DNA of 30,597 bases, from positions 14,508 through 45,104 of the forward strand of contig FR897046.1 in assembly GCA_000437235.1 (NCBI GenBank). Direction: 5' to 3'. The notes beneath the pieces were generated by a model. It ran no database searches. It saw nothing but the letters and a program-made list of their open reading frames with translations, and had not been told where the DNA came from. Within the stretch, counting starts at the first letter, position 1. The number at the start of each line of letters is the position of its first letter. Positions 21,547 to 30,067 of the stretch are shown piece by piece. Made by a program: the position numbers and the translations under genes. This DNA is from Coprobacillus sp. CAG:826 (GTDB taxonomy: Bacteria; Bacillota_I; Bacilli_A; RFN20; CAG-826).

Positions 21547-22635
21547 TTAACGATATTTGCTTTCTTTTAATGCTTGTAAAGCACCTGCGTCAATGGCTTT
21601 AACAACCTCTGTCATTAAATCAACTGCGGCTTTATAGTCATCAATATCAATTAAAGATACATGGCTATGGAAATAACGGCATGGTAAGGAAATGGTCATA
21701 TTGATAATACCATCAAATTGCTTATGGATTTCACCACTATCGGTACCACCCGCGGTTAATAAGTCATAGGTGTATTTAACACCCTTTTCTTTAGCAATCT
21801 TTTCCACGAAATCAAATAATCCACGGTGAGCAATAACGCTTCCATCCATAATGGATAAAGCAACACCAGCACCTAATTTAGTAGGATTATTAGGAGATCC
21901 TGGTAAATCATAAGACATCGTCACGTCAGTAGCGAATGCAATATCAGGGTGAACGTGATAAGAAGCTGTTTTAGCGCCTCTTAAGCCCACTTCTTCTTGA
22001 ACAGTACCCACAGCAACATAATTGGCTTTATGAGGTTCTTTACGTAAGTTTTGTAAGACTTCTAAAGCAATGGCCATACCAATACGGTCGTCCCAAGCTT
22101 TGCCTAAAAGCGTTTTTCCATCATTTAAGATACGGAATTCGGTATATGGTGTAATGGTATCACCCACACGAATGCCTAAATCTTCAATGTCTTTTTTACC
22201 TTTTACGCCCATATCTAGGTATAAGTCTTTGGTTTCCATCACTTTTTGGCGCATTTCTGCTGGCATACCATGAGGAGGTTGCGCACCAACGACACCTTTA
22301 TATTCTTTTCCGTCTCTAGTTCTCACGGTCATTAATTCTGCTAAAATGACGTGATTCCACCAACCACCAACGGGGTGAAGACGTAATAAACCGGATTCTT
22401 CAATGCGAGCAACGATGAAACCAACTTCATCCATGTGTCCACAAATCATAACAGTGGGTTGATCTTTTTCACCATCTTGATAGGCAAAAATACAACCTAA
22501 TTGATCGTGTTCAATGCGGTCTGCATAAGGAGCAGCGTGTTTTTCAAAGACACGAGAAACCGCAACTTCATTACCCGAAATACCATTGACTTCGGAGATT
22601 TCTTTTAAGAATGCAATTCTTTCTTTTTCGTTCAT
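21547..22635 (-). CDS. M42-family metallo-aminopeptidase (PepA/YsdC type)
   Basis: 362 residues. A co-catalytic dinuclear metalloenzyme that trims N-terminal residues from peptides and forms large tetrahedral complexes. The metal ligands and catalytic residues are visible: CGHMDEVGF (H67), WDDRIG (D182), EEVGLRGAK (E214 catalytic, E215), ATDVT (D237) and FHSHVS (H325). AGGTDSGEIH is also typical. The family includes glutamyl aminopeptidases and cellulase-like endoglucanases; the exact specificity cannot be read. AGAGGTACAGGT precedes the ATG at 22635. It follows glgP by only 18 bases and so belongs to the glycogen operon transcriptionally, an odd functional pairing. Confidence 0.9.
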   Translation of the reverse strand: MNEKERIAFLKEISEVNGISGNEVAVSRVFEKHAAPYADRIEHDQLGCIFAYQDGEKDQPTVMICGHMDEVGFIVARIEESGLLRLHPVGGWWNHVILAELMTVRTRDGKEYKGVVGAQPPHGMPAEMRQKVMETKDLYLDMGVKGKKDIEDLGIRVGDTITPYTEFRILNDGKTLLGKAWDDRIGMAIALEVLQNLRKEPHKANYVAVGTVQEEVGLRGAKTASYHVHPDIAFATDVTMSYDLPGSPNNPTKLGAGVALSIMDGSVIAHRGLFDFVEKIAKEKGVKYTYDLLTAGGTDSGEIHKQFDGIINMTISLPCRYFHSHVSLIDIDDYKAAVDLMTEVVKAIDAGALQALKESKYR

Positions 22636-22653
22636 ACCTGTACCTCTTCTCTT

Positions 22654-25077
22654 TTACTTTTCTATTTTTTCAATATGCCAAATTTCTTTTGCATATTGTT
22701 CGATGGTTCTATCGCTAGAGAAATAGCCTGATTTAGCAATGTTGATTAAACACTTTCTAGCCCAACCCATGCGATCAGAATACATCGTTACGATACGATT
22801 GAATGCTTCGCTATAAGCTTCGACATCTTTTAAGATGAAATATTCATCACTACGATACATGATCTCATCAAAAATCATGCGGTATTTATCTTTATCGTCT
22901 TCTGCCCATTCCCCCGTTAATAAGGAATCCATCACTCTTTTAATCATCGGGTTACTGTTATACATATCCCAAGGATTATAAGTACCGGTCCAACGGAGTT
23001 GATTGACTTCATAATCTTTTAAGCCAAAGATGACACAGTTATCGTCGCCAACACGTTCAGCGATTTCAACATTTGCCCCATCTAAAGTACCTAAAGTAAT
23101 CGCACCGTTCATCATAAACTTCATATTACTTGTTCCTGACGCTTCTTTTCCTGCCGTTGAAATTTGTTCAGAAATATCGGCGGCTGGAATAATAAGTTCC
23201 GCTAAAGAGACGCCATAATTTTCCATAAATACCACTTTCATATAAGGTGAGATTTCGGGGTCATTATTAACGACTCTAGCGACATCTAAAATGAGTTCAA
23301 TAATCTTTTTGGCATAAGCATAAGATGGTGCCGCTTTAGCGCCAAAGATGAAGGTATGTGGCGTAATACGATAAGCTGGATTCTCTTTCATTTTGAAATA
23401 TAAAGACATAATGTGGAAGACATTCATTAATTGACGTTTATAGGCGTGTAAACGTTTAATTTGAACATCAAAGATGGAATGGGAATCGACATCAATGTCG
23501 TAATGTTCTTTAATGAATAAAGCGAGTTTTTCTTTATTTTCTTGTTTAATTTCTAAGAATTTACCTTGTAAATCTTCATCATCCACGTGGGCCATTAAGT
23601 CTTCTAAATGTTCCGGATGAAGGATCCAAGTTTCGCCAATTTTATTCGTTACTTCTTCTGCTAAACGTGGGTTAGCGTATAAGAACCAACGACGGTGAGT
23701 AACACCATTGGTCTTATTATTAAATTTTTCTGGGAATAATTCATAGAAATCTCTAAAGGTATTTTCTTCTAAGATTTTGGTATGTAAAGCCGCTACACCA
23801 TTAATTGAATAACAAGCATAGATGGCTAAATTGGTCATATGAATCATGCCTTCTTTAATAATAGAGACATTTCTACGGCGGTCATCGCTAAATCCTTTTG
23901 CGCTTAAGAAAATTTGGAAACGACGGTTAATTTCTTCAATAATCATATAGCAACGTGGAATGAGTTGTTGAACGTAATGAACCGGCCATTTTTCTAAGGC
24001 TTCCGCCATAATGGTGTGATTGGTATAGGCCATACACTTTTGTACTTGTTTCCACGCATCATCCCAACCATAATGATATTCATCCATTAATAAGCGCATT
24101 AATTCAGGAATAGCTAAAATTGGATGGGTATCGTTGAGTTGGAAGACATATTTATCGGCGAAGTTATCTAAAGTTCCGTATTGGCGTAAATGGCCACGAA
24201 TGGCACTTTGTAAACCAGCACTGACTAAGAAATATTGTTGACGTAAACGGAGAATTTTTCCGTGTTCGGTAGAATCATCTGGATATAAGCCATGGCATAA
24301 TTCACGAAGCGTAGTTAAATAATCCGAGAATTTTTGGTTTTGTGGAATGTTTTCTTCACTGGGTTCCGCACTCCATAAACGTAAAGTATTCGCAACATGG
24401 TTATGGTAACCAACAACGGAAACATCATAAGGGACAGCTTTTACACAAACGGCGTCGACCGTACGAGAGCGGACACGGCCATCTTCATCTTGATAAGTTT
24501 CGGCGCGACCATAGAATTTCACTTCGACAGCGTGTTTCGGTTTACGAATTTCCCAAACGTTACCATTACTTAACCATTGATCAGGAACTTCGGTTTGATG
24601 CCCTTGGGTAATTTTTTGCTTAAAGAAGCCATATTCATAGCGAATGCAGTTACCGCTTCCAGGATAACCTAATGAGGCAATAGAATCGAGAAAACAAGCC
24701 GCTAAACGACCTAAACCTCCATTACCTAAACCAGCATCAGATTCGGTTTCTTCTAATTCATGAATATTGAGTCCAAGTTCTTCTAAACCTTCTTTCGCTA
24801 CTTGATAAATACCTAAATTCATCATGTTATTGACCAAAAGACGGCCAATTAAGAATTCCATAGAGAAATAGATGAGTTGACGTTGTTCATTCTTTTGAAT
24901 AGCGTCACGAGTGGAACGCCAGTCTGGAGATGCATAGTCACGAACCATGCCACCTAAAATATTGAAACGCTCGGTGATATCGGAAGTTTGGACGTTATTT
25001 CCATAAATAACCGCTAACCGTTTTTCAAATTCGTTTTTAAATACTTCTTTGTTTTGAAATATATTGTCATAAACCAT
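22654..25077 (-). CDS. glgP: Glycogen/alpha-glucan phosphorylase
   Basis: 807 residues, the normal GT35 size. It releases glucose-1-phosphate from alpha-1,4 glucan ends. The pyridoxal-phosphate site EASGTSNMKFMMNGAITLGT (645-664) has the Schiff-base lysine at K653. GLGNGGLGRLAACFLDSIASL (about 116-136), QLNDTHPILAIPELMRLL and NGVTHRRW also match. The start ATG at 25077 has an AGGA element about 7 bases before it. It lies 16 bases downstream of glgB in the same operon, so branching and phosphorolysis are co-expressed. There is no sign of allosteric N-terminal extensions. Maltodextrin versus glycogen preference is not resolvable, but the pairing with glgB favours glycogen. Confidence 0.96.
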   Translation of the reverse strand: MVYDNIFQNKEVFKNEFEKRLAVIYGNNVQTSDITERFNILGGMVRDYASPDWRSTRDAIQKNEQRQLIYFSMEFLIGRLLVNNMMNLGIYQVAKEGLEELGLNIHELEETESDAGLGNGGLGRLAACFLDSIASLGYPGSGNCIRYEYGFFKQKITQGHQTEVPDQWLSNGNVWEIRKPKHAVEVKFYGRAETYQDEDGRVRSRTVDAVCVKAVPYDVSVVGYHNHVANTLRLWSAEPSEENIPQNQKFSDYLTTLRELCHGLYPDDSTEHGKILRLRQQYFLVSAGLQSAIRGHLRQYGTLDNFADKYVFQLNDTHPILAIPELMRLLMDEYHYGWDDAWKQVQKCMAYTNHTIMAEALEKWPVHYVQQLIPRCYMIIEEINRRFQIFLSAKGFSDDRRRNVSIIKEGMIHMTNLAIYACYSINGVAALHTKILEENTFRDFYELFPEKFNNKTNGVTHRRWFLYANPRLAEEVTNKIGETWILHPEHLEDLMAHVDDEDLQGKFLEIKQENKEKLALFIKEHYDIDVDSHSIFDVQIKRLHAYKRQLMNVFHIMSLYFKMKENPAYRITPHTFIFGAKAAPSYAYAKKIIELILDVARVVNNDPEISPYMKVVFMENYGVSLAELIIPAADISEQISTAGKEASGTSNMKFMMNGAITLGTLDGANVEIAERVGDDNCVIFGLKDYEVNQLRWTGTYNPWDMYNSNPMIKRVMDSLLTGEWAEDDKDKYRMIFDEIMYRSDEYFILKDVEAYSEAFNRIVTMYSDRMGWARKCLINIAKSGYFSSDRTIEQYAKEIWHIEKIEK

Positions 25078-25093
25078 ATTTTTATCCTACTTT

Positions 25094-26932
25094 CTAATTG
25101 CTACGCACTTTTTTTAAAACTAAGGCGGCAAAACTTGCTAATTTAATCGTCACTTTATAGGGGTGATTTTCGGGTCCATAAAGCGCTGTCTTTAATGGTA
25201 AACCATTATACTGATTATTTCCACTATAAACGTCTTTATCGGAATTTAAGATTTCGACATAAGTGCCTTTTTGGTTGATGCCGATATCGTAATTTTCATA
25301 ATAGTTGGGGGTCATGTTAAAGATAAATACTAAGCAATCTTTCCCATAAGTTCTTTCAAAGGCAAAAACGCTTTGTTCATGATTATCCACCATTAACCAA
25401 TGGAAATGATCCCAAGAATATTCATCCATATACATGGCTTTTTCACTTTGATAAACGAGATTTAAATCGCGTATCCACCTTGCCATTGAATCATGAATGG
25501 GAAAATTTTTCAATTCCCAAGGTAAAGATTTCGTTTCATTCCATTCATCAAAAGTTGCGAGTTCGTTTCCCATAAAATTGAGTTTTTTACCAGGATGCGC
25601 CCATTGGTAGCAATATAAATTTCTTAATTGCATGAATTTTTGTTGGTAGTCGCCCCACATTTTATTGATTAAGGTGCCTTTTCCATGTACGACTTCATCA
25701 TGAGAAAGCGGTAATAAAAATCTTTCGGAATAAAAATACGCCATGGAGAAGGTAATCAAATGGTGCTCCCATTTTCGATAAATGGGGTCTTTTCCATAGT
25801 ATCGAAGCGTATCGTTCATCCATCCTAAATCCCATTTGTAATCAAAGCCTAAGCCACCTTCTTCTAAAGGTTTCGTTACACCTTGATAACTAGAGGAATC
25901 CTCTGCAATTAACATCACATCCGGATGGGCATAGTGTAATTTACCGGTTAAACGTTTGATAAATTCTACCGCTCCATCATTCACACCTTTATCCGAATTT
26001 CCATGCCAATAAATGACATTACTAATGGCATCAAAACGGACACCATCAAAATGGAAATACGTTAAGAAATAATTGACCGCACTCATTAAAAAAGAACGAA
26101 CGGGATCTTTTCCTAAATCAAACATTGCACTTCCCCATTCCGAATAGGTATTGCCTCTAGAGCTATATTCATACATCCTAGTGCCATCAAATTGAATTAA
26201 TGCGTGTTTATCAATGGCAAAATGCACTAAAACAAAATCGAGAATAACACCAATACCGGCTTGATGCATACGATCAACAAAACTCATGAGTTGCATGGGG
26301 TTTCCATAACGAGAATCGACCGAATAGAAACCTGTCGCTTGATAGCCCCAAGAACCATCAAATGGATATTGGGTAATCGGCATGATTTCTACATGAGTAA
26401 AGCCGTGCCCTTTTACATAAGGGATGAGTTCATCCGCGATTTCTTCATAGGATAAATATCGACCATCGACTTGTCCTTTCCAAGAGCCTAAATGAATTTC
26501 ATAAATGCTCATGGGGCGAGAGATGTTTTTCTCGCGTTTTCTTAAATAGGCTTTATCGTGCCAAACAAAATTTTCATAATCAAAAAGTTTTGAGCATGTG
26601 CCTGGACGATAGTCGCTAAAGAAAGCATAGGGGTCCGCTTTATCGACATATTTTCCTTTGGCATTTTTAAAATGAAATTTATATTGTTGATAATTCTCAA
26701 GATGAGGAATAAAGAGTTCAAAAACACCACCCTCATCAACTTTTTGCATTTTATGCGTTGCTACATCCCAGTTATTAAATTCTCCAATTACCGAGACGTC
26801 GCTAGCGTGAGGCGCGTAAAGACGAAACATGACACCTTTTTTTCTACCTTGTTTTACAAAATGCGCACCAAAGTATTGATATGCATCAATGGTTTGTCCA
26901 TAGTAGAAATCATAAAGCAATCCGTAGGCCAT
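25094..26932 (-). CDS. glgB: 1,4-alpha-glucan branching enzyme
   Basis: 612 residues, GH13. It transfers alpha-1,4 segments to alpha-1,6 positions of glycogen. The N-terminal CBM48 domain (about 22-115, with FRLYAPHASDVSVIGEFNNW) is followed by YEIHLGSWKG and the catalytic barrel. Catalytic residues: nucleophile D301 in GVRFDAISN, acid/base E344 in IAEDSS, and D412 in LSHDEVVHG. It lacks the longer N-terminal extra domain of E. coli GlgB, as is common in Gram-positives. ATG at 26932 with GAGGAAG 5-6 bases upstream. It is the first gene of the glgB-glgP-peptidase operon. No glgC, glgD or glgA is in view. Confidence 0.96.
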   Translation of the reverse strand: MAYGLLYDFYYGQTIDAYQYFGAHFVKQGRKKGVMFRLYAPHASDVSVIGEFNNWDVATHKMQKVDEGGVFELFIPHLENYQQYKFHFKNAKGKYVDKADPYAFFSDYRPGTCSKLFDYENFVWHDKAYLRKREKNISRPMSIYEIHLGSWKGQVDGRYLSYEEIADELIPYVKGHGFTHVEIMPITQYPFDGSWGYQATGFYSVDSRYGNPMQLMSFVDRMHQAGIGVILDFVLVHFAIDKHALIQFDGTRMYEYSSRGNTYSEWGSAMFDLGKDPVRSFLMSAVNYFLTYFHFDGVRFDAISNVIYWHGNSDKGVNDGAVEFIKRLTGKLHYAHPDVMLIAEDSSSYQGVTKPLEEGGLGFDYKWDLGWMNDTLRYYGKDPIYRKWEHHLITFSMAYFYSERFLLPLSHDEVVHGKGTLINKMWGDYQQKFMQLRNLYCYQWAHPGKKLNFMGNELATFDEWNETKSLPWELKNFPIHDSMARWIRDLNLVYQSEKAMYMDEYSWDHFHWLMVDNHEQSVFAFERTYGKDCLVFIFNMTPNYYENYDIGINQKGTYVEILNSDKDVYSGNNQYNGLPLKTALYGPENHPYKVTIKLASFAALVLKKVRSN

Positions 26933-26968
26933 TTCATCTTCCTCGCTTTCTGTTGGTTATACAAAGTT

Positions 26969-26987
26969 ATTATAACTAAATTAGTTA
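26969..26987 (-). promoter_or_regulatory. glgB -10 box with an adjoining 15-bp palindrome
   Basis: -10 TATAAT (26974-26969). Directly upstream in the spacer lies the perfect palindrome TAACTAAATTAGTTA (26973-26987), 7-bp arms around one base. The -35 is weak (TTTATT at 17 bases), which would suit an activated or repressed promoter. No specific regulator is identified. Confidence 0.55.
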
Positions 26988-27158
26988 CTTTAATAAAGTA
27001 AAAATATCGCTCTAAAAGCGGTTTCAGCCTTATTTTACCCACTTTTAAAATGCCTACCCGAAACCAAAATAAAAATTATTCGTTTTTTGGAGCTTATTTT
27101 CTTTGGGTTTTTAAAAGAATTTTCTCCATTTTGGTCCTGAGCAACTTCGTGTTTCGCC
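26988..27158. other. Intergenic region between divergent glgB and ackA
   Basis: No gene supported. It contains scattered A/T runs and weak imperfect inverted repeats around 27058-27120 (ACCAAAATAA against TTATTTTCTTTGG). It separates the glgB promoter from the ackA promoter. Confidence 0.4.
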
Positions 27159-27187
27159 TTTACTTTCTTCACCTTTTTTAGTACAAT
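27159..27187 (+). promoter_or_regulatory. ackA operon promoter
   Basis: -35 TTTACT (27159-27164), 17-base spacer, -10 TACAAT (27182-27187). TTTGGAGGTAA before the ATG at 27215 is a strong ribosome-binding site. Confidence 0.7.
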
Positions 27188-27214
27188 AATAGAGATTGTT
27201 TTGGAGGTAATTAT

Positions 27215-28414
27215 ATGTCAATTAAAGTCATGGCTGTTAATGCTGGAAGTTCATCTTTGAAGTTCAAATTATATGATATGCCCAGCGAAAAAGTCATTTG
27301 TAAAGGGATTGCTGACCGTATTGGTCATGAAGACGGAATTTTTAAAATTGAATCCGCCAAAGGAGAAAAGAAATTTATTGTTCCTATTCCAGATCACGCT
27401 GTCGCCGTCCAACTCTTATTAGATAATTTATTAAGCGAAGGTATTATTGCATCGTTAGATGAAATCGGTGGTATTGGTCACCGTATCGTTCAAGGTGGTT
27501 CTTACTTTGCCGATTCCGCAGTTTTAGATAAAGATACCGAAGATAAAATTGAATCTTTGATTCCTTTAGCGCCACTTCATAACGCTGCGCACTTAATCGG
27601 TTTTAGAGCTTTTAAAAAGGTTCTTCCTCAAGTTGGTAACGTTGCTGTTTTTGATACAGCTTTCCATCAAACGATGGCACCAACCGATTATTTATATCCA
27701 ATTCCTTATGAATATTATACCGATTATGGTATTCGTCGTTATGGCGCCCATGGTACCTCCCACCATTATCTAGCGCTTGAAGCACAAAAATATTATGACA
27801 AAAAAGAAGGCAACCGTTTAATCACCTGTCACTTAGGTAGTGGTGCTTCCTTATGTGCTATTTTAGATGGTAAATGCGTTGCTACATCTATGGGGTTAAC
27901 ACCTTTAGGTGGCATCATGATGGGAACGCGTTGTGGTGATATTGATCCTTCCGTTATGTCTTATGCTTGTGCATGTACTGGAAAATCCGTGGAAGAAATG
28001 TATCAAATTTTCAATAAAAAATCTGGTTTACTTGGTGTATCTGGTGTTTCTAATGACACTCGTGACATTTTAGCTGAAGTAGAAAAAGGAAATAAAATGG
28101 CGATTTTGGCCAACGATTTATTCATTCGTCGCGTCGTTGATTTTATTGGTCAATATTATGCTCGTTTGGGTGGATGTGATGTTTTAGTCTTCTCTGCCGG
28201 TATTGGTGAAAACGTTGGTTATTATCGTGAAAAGATTTGTGATCAATTAAAGAGTGCTTTTGGTATTGAAATTGATAATGAAATCAATCGTCCTTTACGT
28301 GGAAAAGAAGCCGTTATCTCTACGAAAAACAGTAAAATCAAAGTGGTCGTTATTCCAACTGATGAAGAAGTCATGATTGCTCGTGATACCATGCGCTTAC
28401 TTCACTTAAATTAA
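27215..28414 (+). CDS. ackA: Acetate kinase
   Basis: 399 residues, the usual size. It interconverts acetyl-phosphate + ADP and acetate + ATP, the ATP-yielding end of mixed-acid fermentation. Signature 1 is VMAVNAGSSSLKFKLYD (5-21, with N9). R90 in GHRIVQGG, FDTAFHQTM (D147), GAHGTSHHY (H179) and the ADP-binding HLGSGASLCAI match the active site. GMRCGDIDP-like GTRCGDIDPSV and the C-terminal DEEVMIARDT complete the pattern. The partner phosphotransacetylase is not in the window. It is followed after 10 bases by the DHH phosphoesterase gene, so the two are probably co-transcribed. Confidence 0.97.
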   Translation: MSIKVMAVNAGSSSLKFKLYDMPSEKVICKGIADRIGHEDGIFKIESAKGEKKFIVPIPDHAVAVQLLLDNLLSEGIIASLDEIGGIGHRIVQGGSYFADSAVLDKDTEDKIESLIPLAPLHNAAHLIGFRAFKKVLPQVGNVAVFDTAFHQTMAPTDYLYPIPYEYYTDYGIRRYGAHGTSHHYLALEAQKYYDKKEGNRLITCHLGSGASLCAILDGKCVATSMGLTPLGGIMMGTRCGDIDPSVMSYACACTGKSVEEMYQIFNKKSGLLGVSGVSNDTRDILAEVEKGNKMAILANDLFIRRVVDFIGQYYARLGGCDVLVFSAGIGENVGYYREKICDQLKSAFGIEIDNEINRPLRGKEAVISTKNSKIKVVVIPTDEEVMIARDTMRLLHLN

Positions 28415-28424
28415 GGATTTCATT

Positions 28425-29429
28425 ATGAATAAAACTTTATTGAAAGAAGTCGCAGCTCGTTTCACTGATGATTACAAATTAATTCTTAAAAAAATCAAAG
28501 AATATGATCACATTGTGGTTTTCCGCCATCAAATGCCGGACTTTGATGCTTTAGGTACCCAATTAGGCTTAGCGACTTGGTTAAAAGATAACTTCCCTAA
28601 TAAAACGATTCATGTTGTAGGTGAAAATCATGTCACTTTCACACCTCGTCTTTATCCTTATATGGATGAAGTAGAAGATTACTTCTTTGATGAACCATTT
28701 TTAGCGATTGTTGTCGATACTGCGGACACGAAAAGAATTTCCGATGACCGCTACCAAAAAGCTTCCTATATTATCAAAATCGATCATCACCCGAATCGTG
28801 ATGGTTATGGAAATATTAATGTCGTCGCTGATGAACTTGCAGCTGCTAGCGAATTAGTGGCTAACATGCTCTTCTTATTTCCTAAGAAATATGTATTTTC
28901 AAAAGAAGCAGCCCGCTATTTATATAGTGGTATCGTTGGTGATTCTGGAAGATTCTTATATAACTCCACTACCCCACATACTTTTGAAATTGCTGGGTTA
29001 CTCGTTTCTAAAGGATTACTTCTTTCGCAAGAAGTTTATCAACCCATGTATCAAAAGAATATCCAAGATTTAAGAGTGACTGCCTATGTACTTACTCACT
29101 TTGAAGTATCTCCTCATGGTGTTGCTTATTATGTTCTTTCAGAAGAAATTCAAAAGGAATTACAAATTACCGTAGAACGGGGAAAAGAAAATATTAATCA
29201 ATTTGCCAATATTGATGGAATTGAAATCTGGTGTTCTATTACCCAAGACACCAAAAGAAATCGTTGGAAAGTCTCCATTCGTAGTAAGGCATTAGCGGTA
29301 AATGAAGTCGCGTCTCACTTTAAAGGTGGTGGACACGACCAAGCTTCAGGCGCTGAAATTCCTACTTTAGATGAATTACCAAAATTAATTCAAGAATTAG
29401 ATGATTTAATTGTTTCTCATTCTAAATAA
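28425..29429 (+). CDS. nrnA: DHH/DHHA1 bifunctional oligoribonuclease/pAp phosphatase (NrnA type)
   Basis: 334 residues. The DHH domain motifs are FRHQMPDFDALG (33-44, metal ligands H35, D39, D41), VVDTAD (D98), DHHPNRDG (120-127) and GIVGDSGRF (D173). The C-terminal DHHA1 domain ends with the substrate-binding FKGGGHDQASGA (299-310). By family it degrades short RNAs (2-5 nt) and dephosphorylates pAp; related members hydrolyse c-di-AMP breakdown products or c-di-AMP. No membrane or GGDEF/PAS segment is present, so it is not GdpP. ATG at 28425 with AAGGA about 8 bases upstream. It is the second gene after ackA, and its mRNA ends at the terminator at 29434-29463. Confidence 0.9.
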   Translation: MNKTLLKEVAARFTDDYKLILKKIKEYDHIVVFRHQMPDFDALGTQLGLATWLKDNFPNKTIHVVGENHVTFTPRLYPYMDEVEDYFFDEPFLAIVVDTADTKRISDDRYQKASYIIKIDHHPNRDGYGNINVVADELAAASELVANMLFLFPKKYVFSKEAARYLYSGIVGDSGRFLYNSTTPHTFEIAGLLVSKGLLLSQEVYQPMYQKNIQDLRVTAYVLTHFEVSPHGVAYYVLSEEIQKELQITVERGKENINQFANIDGIEIWCSITQDTKRNRWKVSIRSKALAVNEVASHFKGGGHDQASGAEIPTLDELPKLIQELDDLIVSHSK

Positions 29430-29433
29430 TATG

Positions 29434-29466
29434 AAAACACAGGTGTTCTGCCTGTGTTTTTTTGTT
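29434..29466 (+). terminator. Terminator of the ackA-nrnA operon
   Basis: Stem AAACACAGG (29435-29443) / CCTGTGTTT (29451-29459), 7-base loop, followed by a T-run. It begins a few bases after the nrnA stop. Confidence 0.9.
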
Positions 29467-29516
29467 ATTCGTAAGTTATAAGTTCATATTTTGTCTTTCT
29501 TTTCATAAATTAGAAT

Positions 29517-29975
29517 ATGAAAAAATATTTAACTTTACGCCAAGTTGGCACGCTTTCATTTCCCCTTTTGCTCGGTTTAATTGTAGGTGTTATTTTAAAG
29601 GAGGATTTTTCCTACATTGAATCGTTACCAAGAACAATAAAGGTTCCTTCTATCGTATTTCCTATTGTATGGACCATTTTATATATTTTAATGGGAATCT
29701 ACAAGGAATTATATGATGAAGATGAAACAAAAGACAAAAATCTTGAAGTTTCGTACTATTTATCTTTGTTATTTAACGTTTTTTTCTCTTTTCTTCTTTT
29801 TGCCTTTCATCAAAATTTTTTAGCCTTATTGGATGTTGTTATTTTAATTGCATTAGTGGGTTATCTCTTTGTAAATGGTTGGCGCAATAAGAAAAAATAT
29901 AGTTATTTGCTCATTCCTTACTTACTCTGGCTCTTTGTAGCTCTTAGTTTAATGTTAGATATCATTAGTCATTAA
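29517..29975 (+). CDS. TspO/MBR family membrane protein
   Basis: 152 residues with five predicted membrane helices, the TspO fold. Signature elements: FPLLLGLIVGVI (helix 1); VPSIVFPIVWTILYILMGI (43-61), matching the conserved P...fp..W..LY..MG segment of TspO; N in the SLLFNVFFSFLLF helix; and PYLLWLFVALSLMLDI at the C-terminus. TspO proteins bind porphyrins and related ligands and affect stress responses; the role here is unknown. Fewer Trp residues are present than in canonical 'tryptophan-rich sensory' members. No Shine-Dalgarno is visible before the ATG at 29517 (AAATTAGAAT), so initiation may be weak or on a leaderless message. Confidence 0.82.
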   Translation: MKKYLTLRQVGTLSFPLLLGLIVGVILKEDFSYIESLPRTIKVPSIVFPIVWTILYILMGIYKELYDEDETKDKNLEVSYYLSLLFNVFFSFLLFAFHQNFLALLDVVILIALVGYLFVNGWRNKKKYSYLLIPYLLWLFVALSLMLDIISH

Positions 29976-30000
29976 AAAATTACACTTCTTTTTCATTGTT

Positions 30001-30026
30001 ATATGAAGAAAATATTTTCTTCATAT
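30001..30026. promoter_or_regulatory. 26-bp perfect palindrome upstream of dnaE
   Basis: ATATGAAGAAAAT directly followed by its exact reverse complement, no spacer. It lies 25 bases after tspO and 41 bases before the preferred dnaE start. It is not followed by a T-run, so it is more likely a dimeric protein-binding site or an mRNA-end hairpin than an intrinsic terminator. Confidence 0.55.
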
Positions 30027-30067
30027 CCGCGCATAAAGGTGGTAAAATGAAAAAGAGGTGTATAGCT

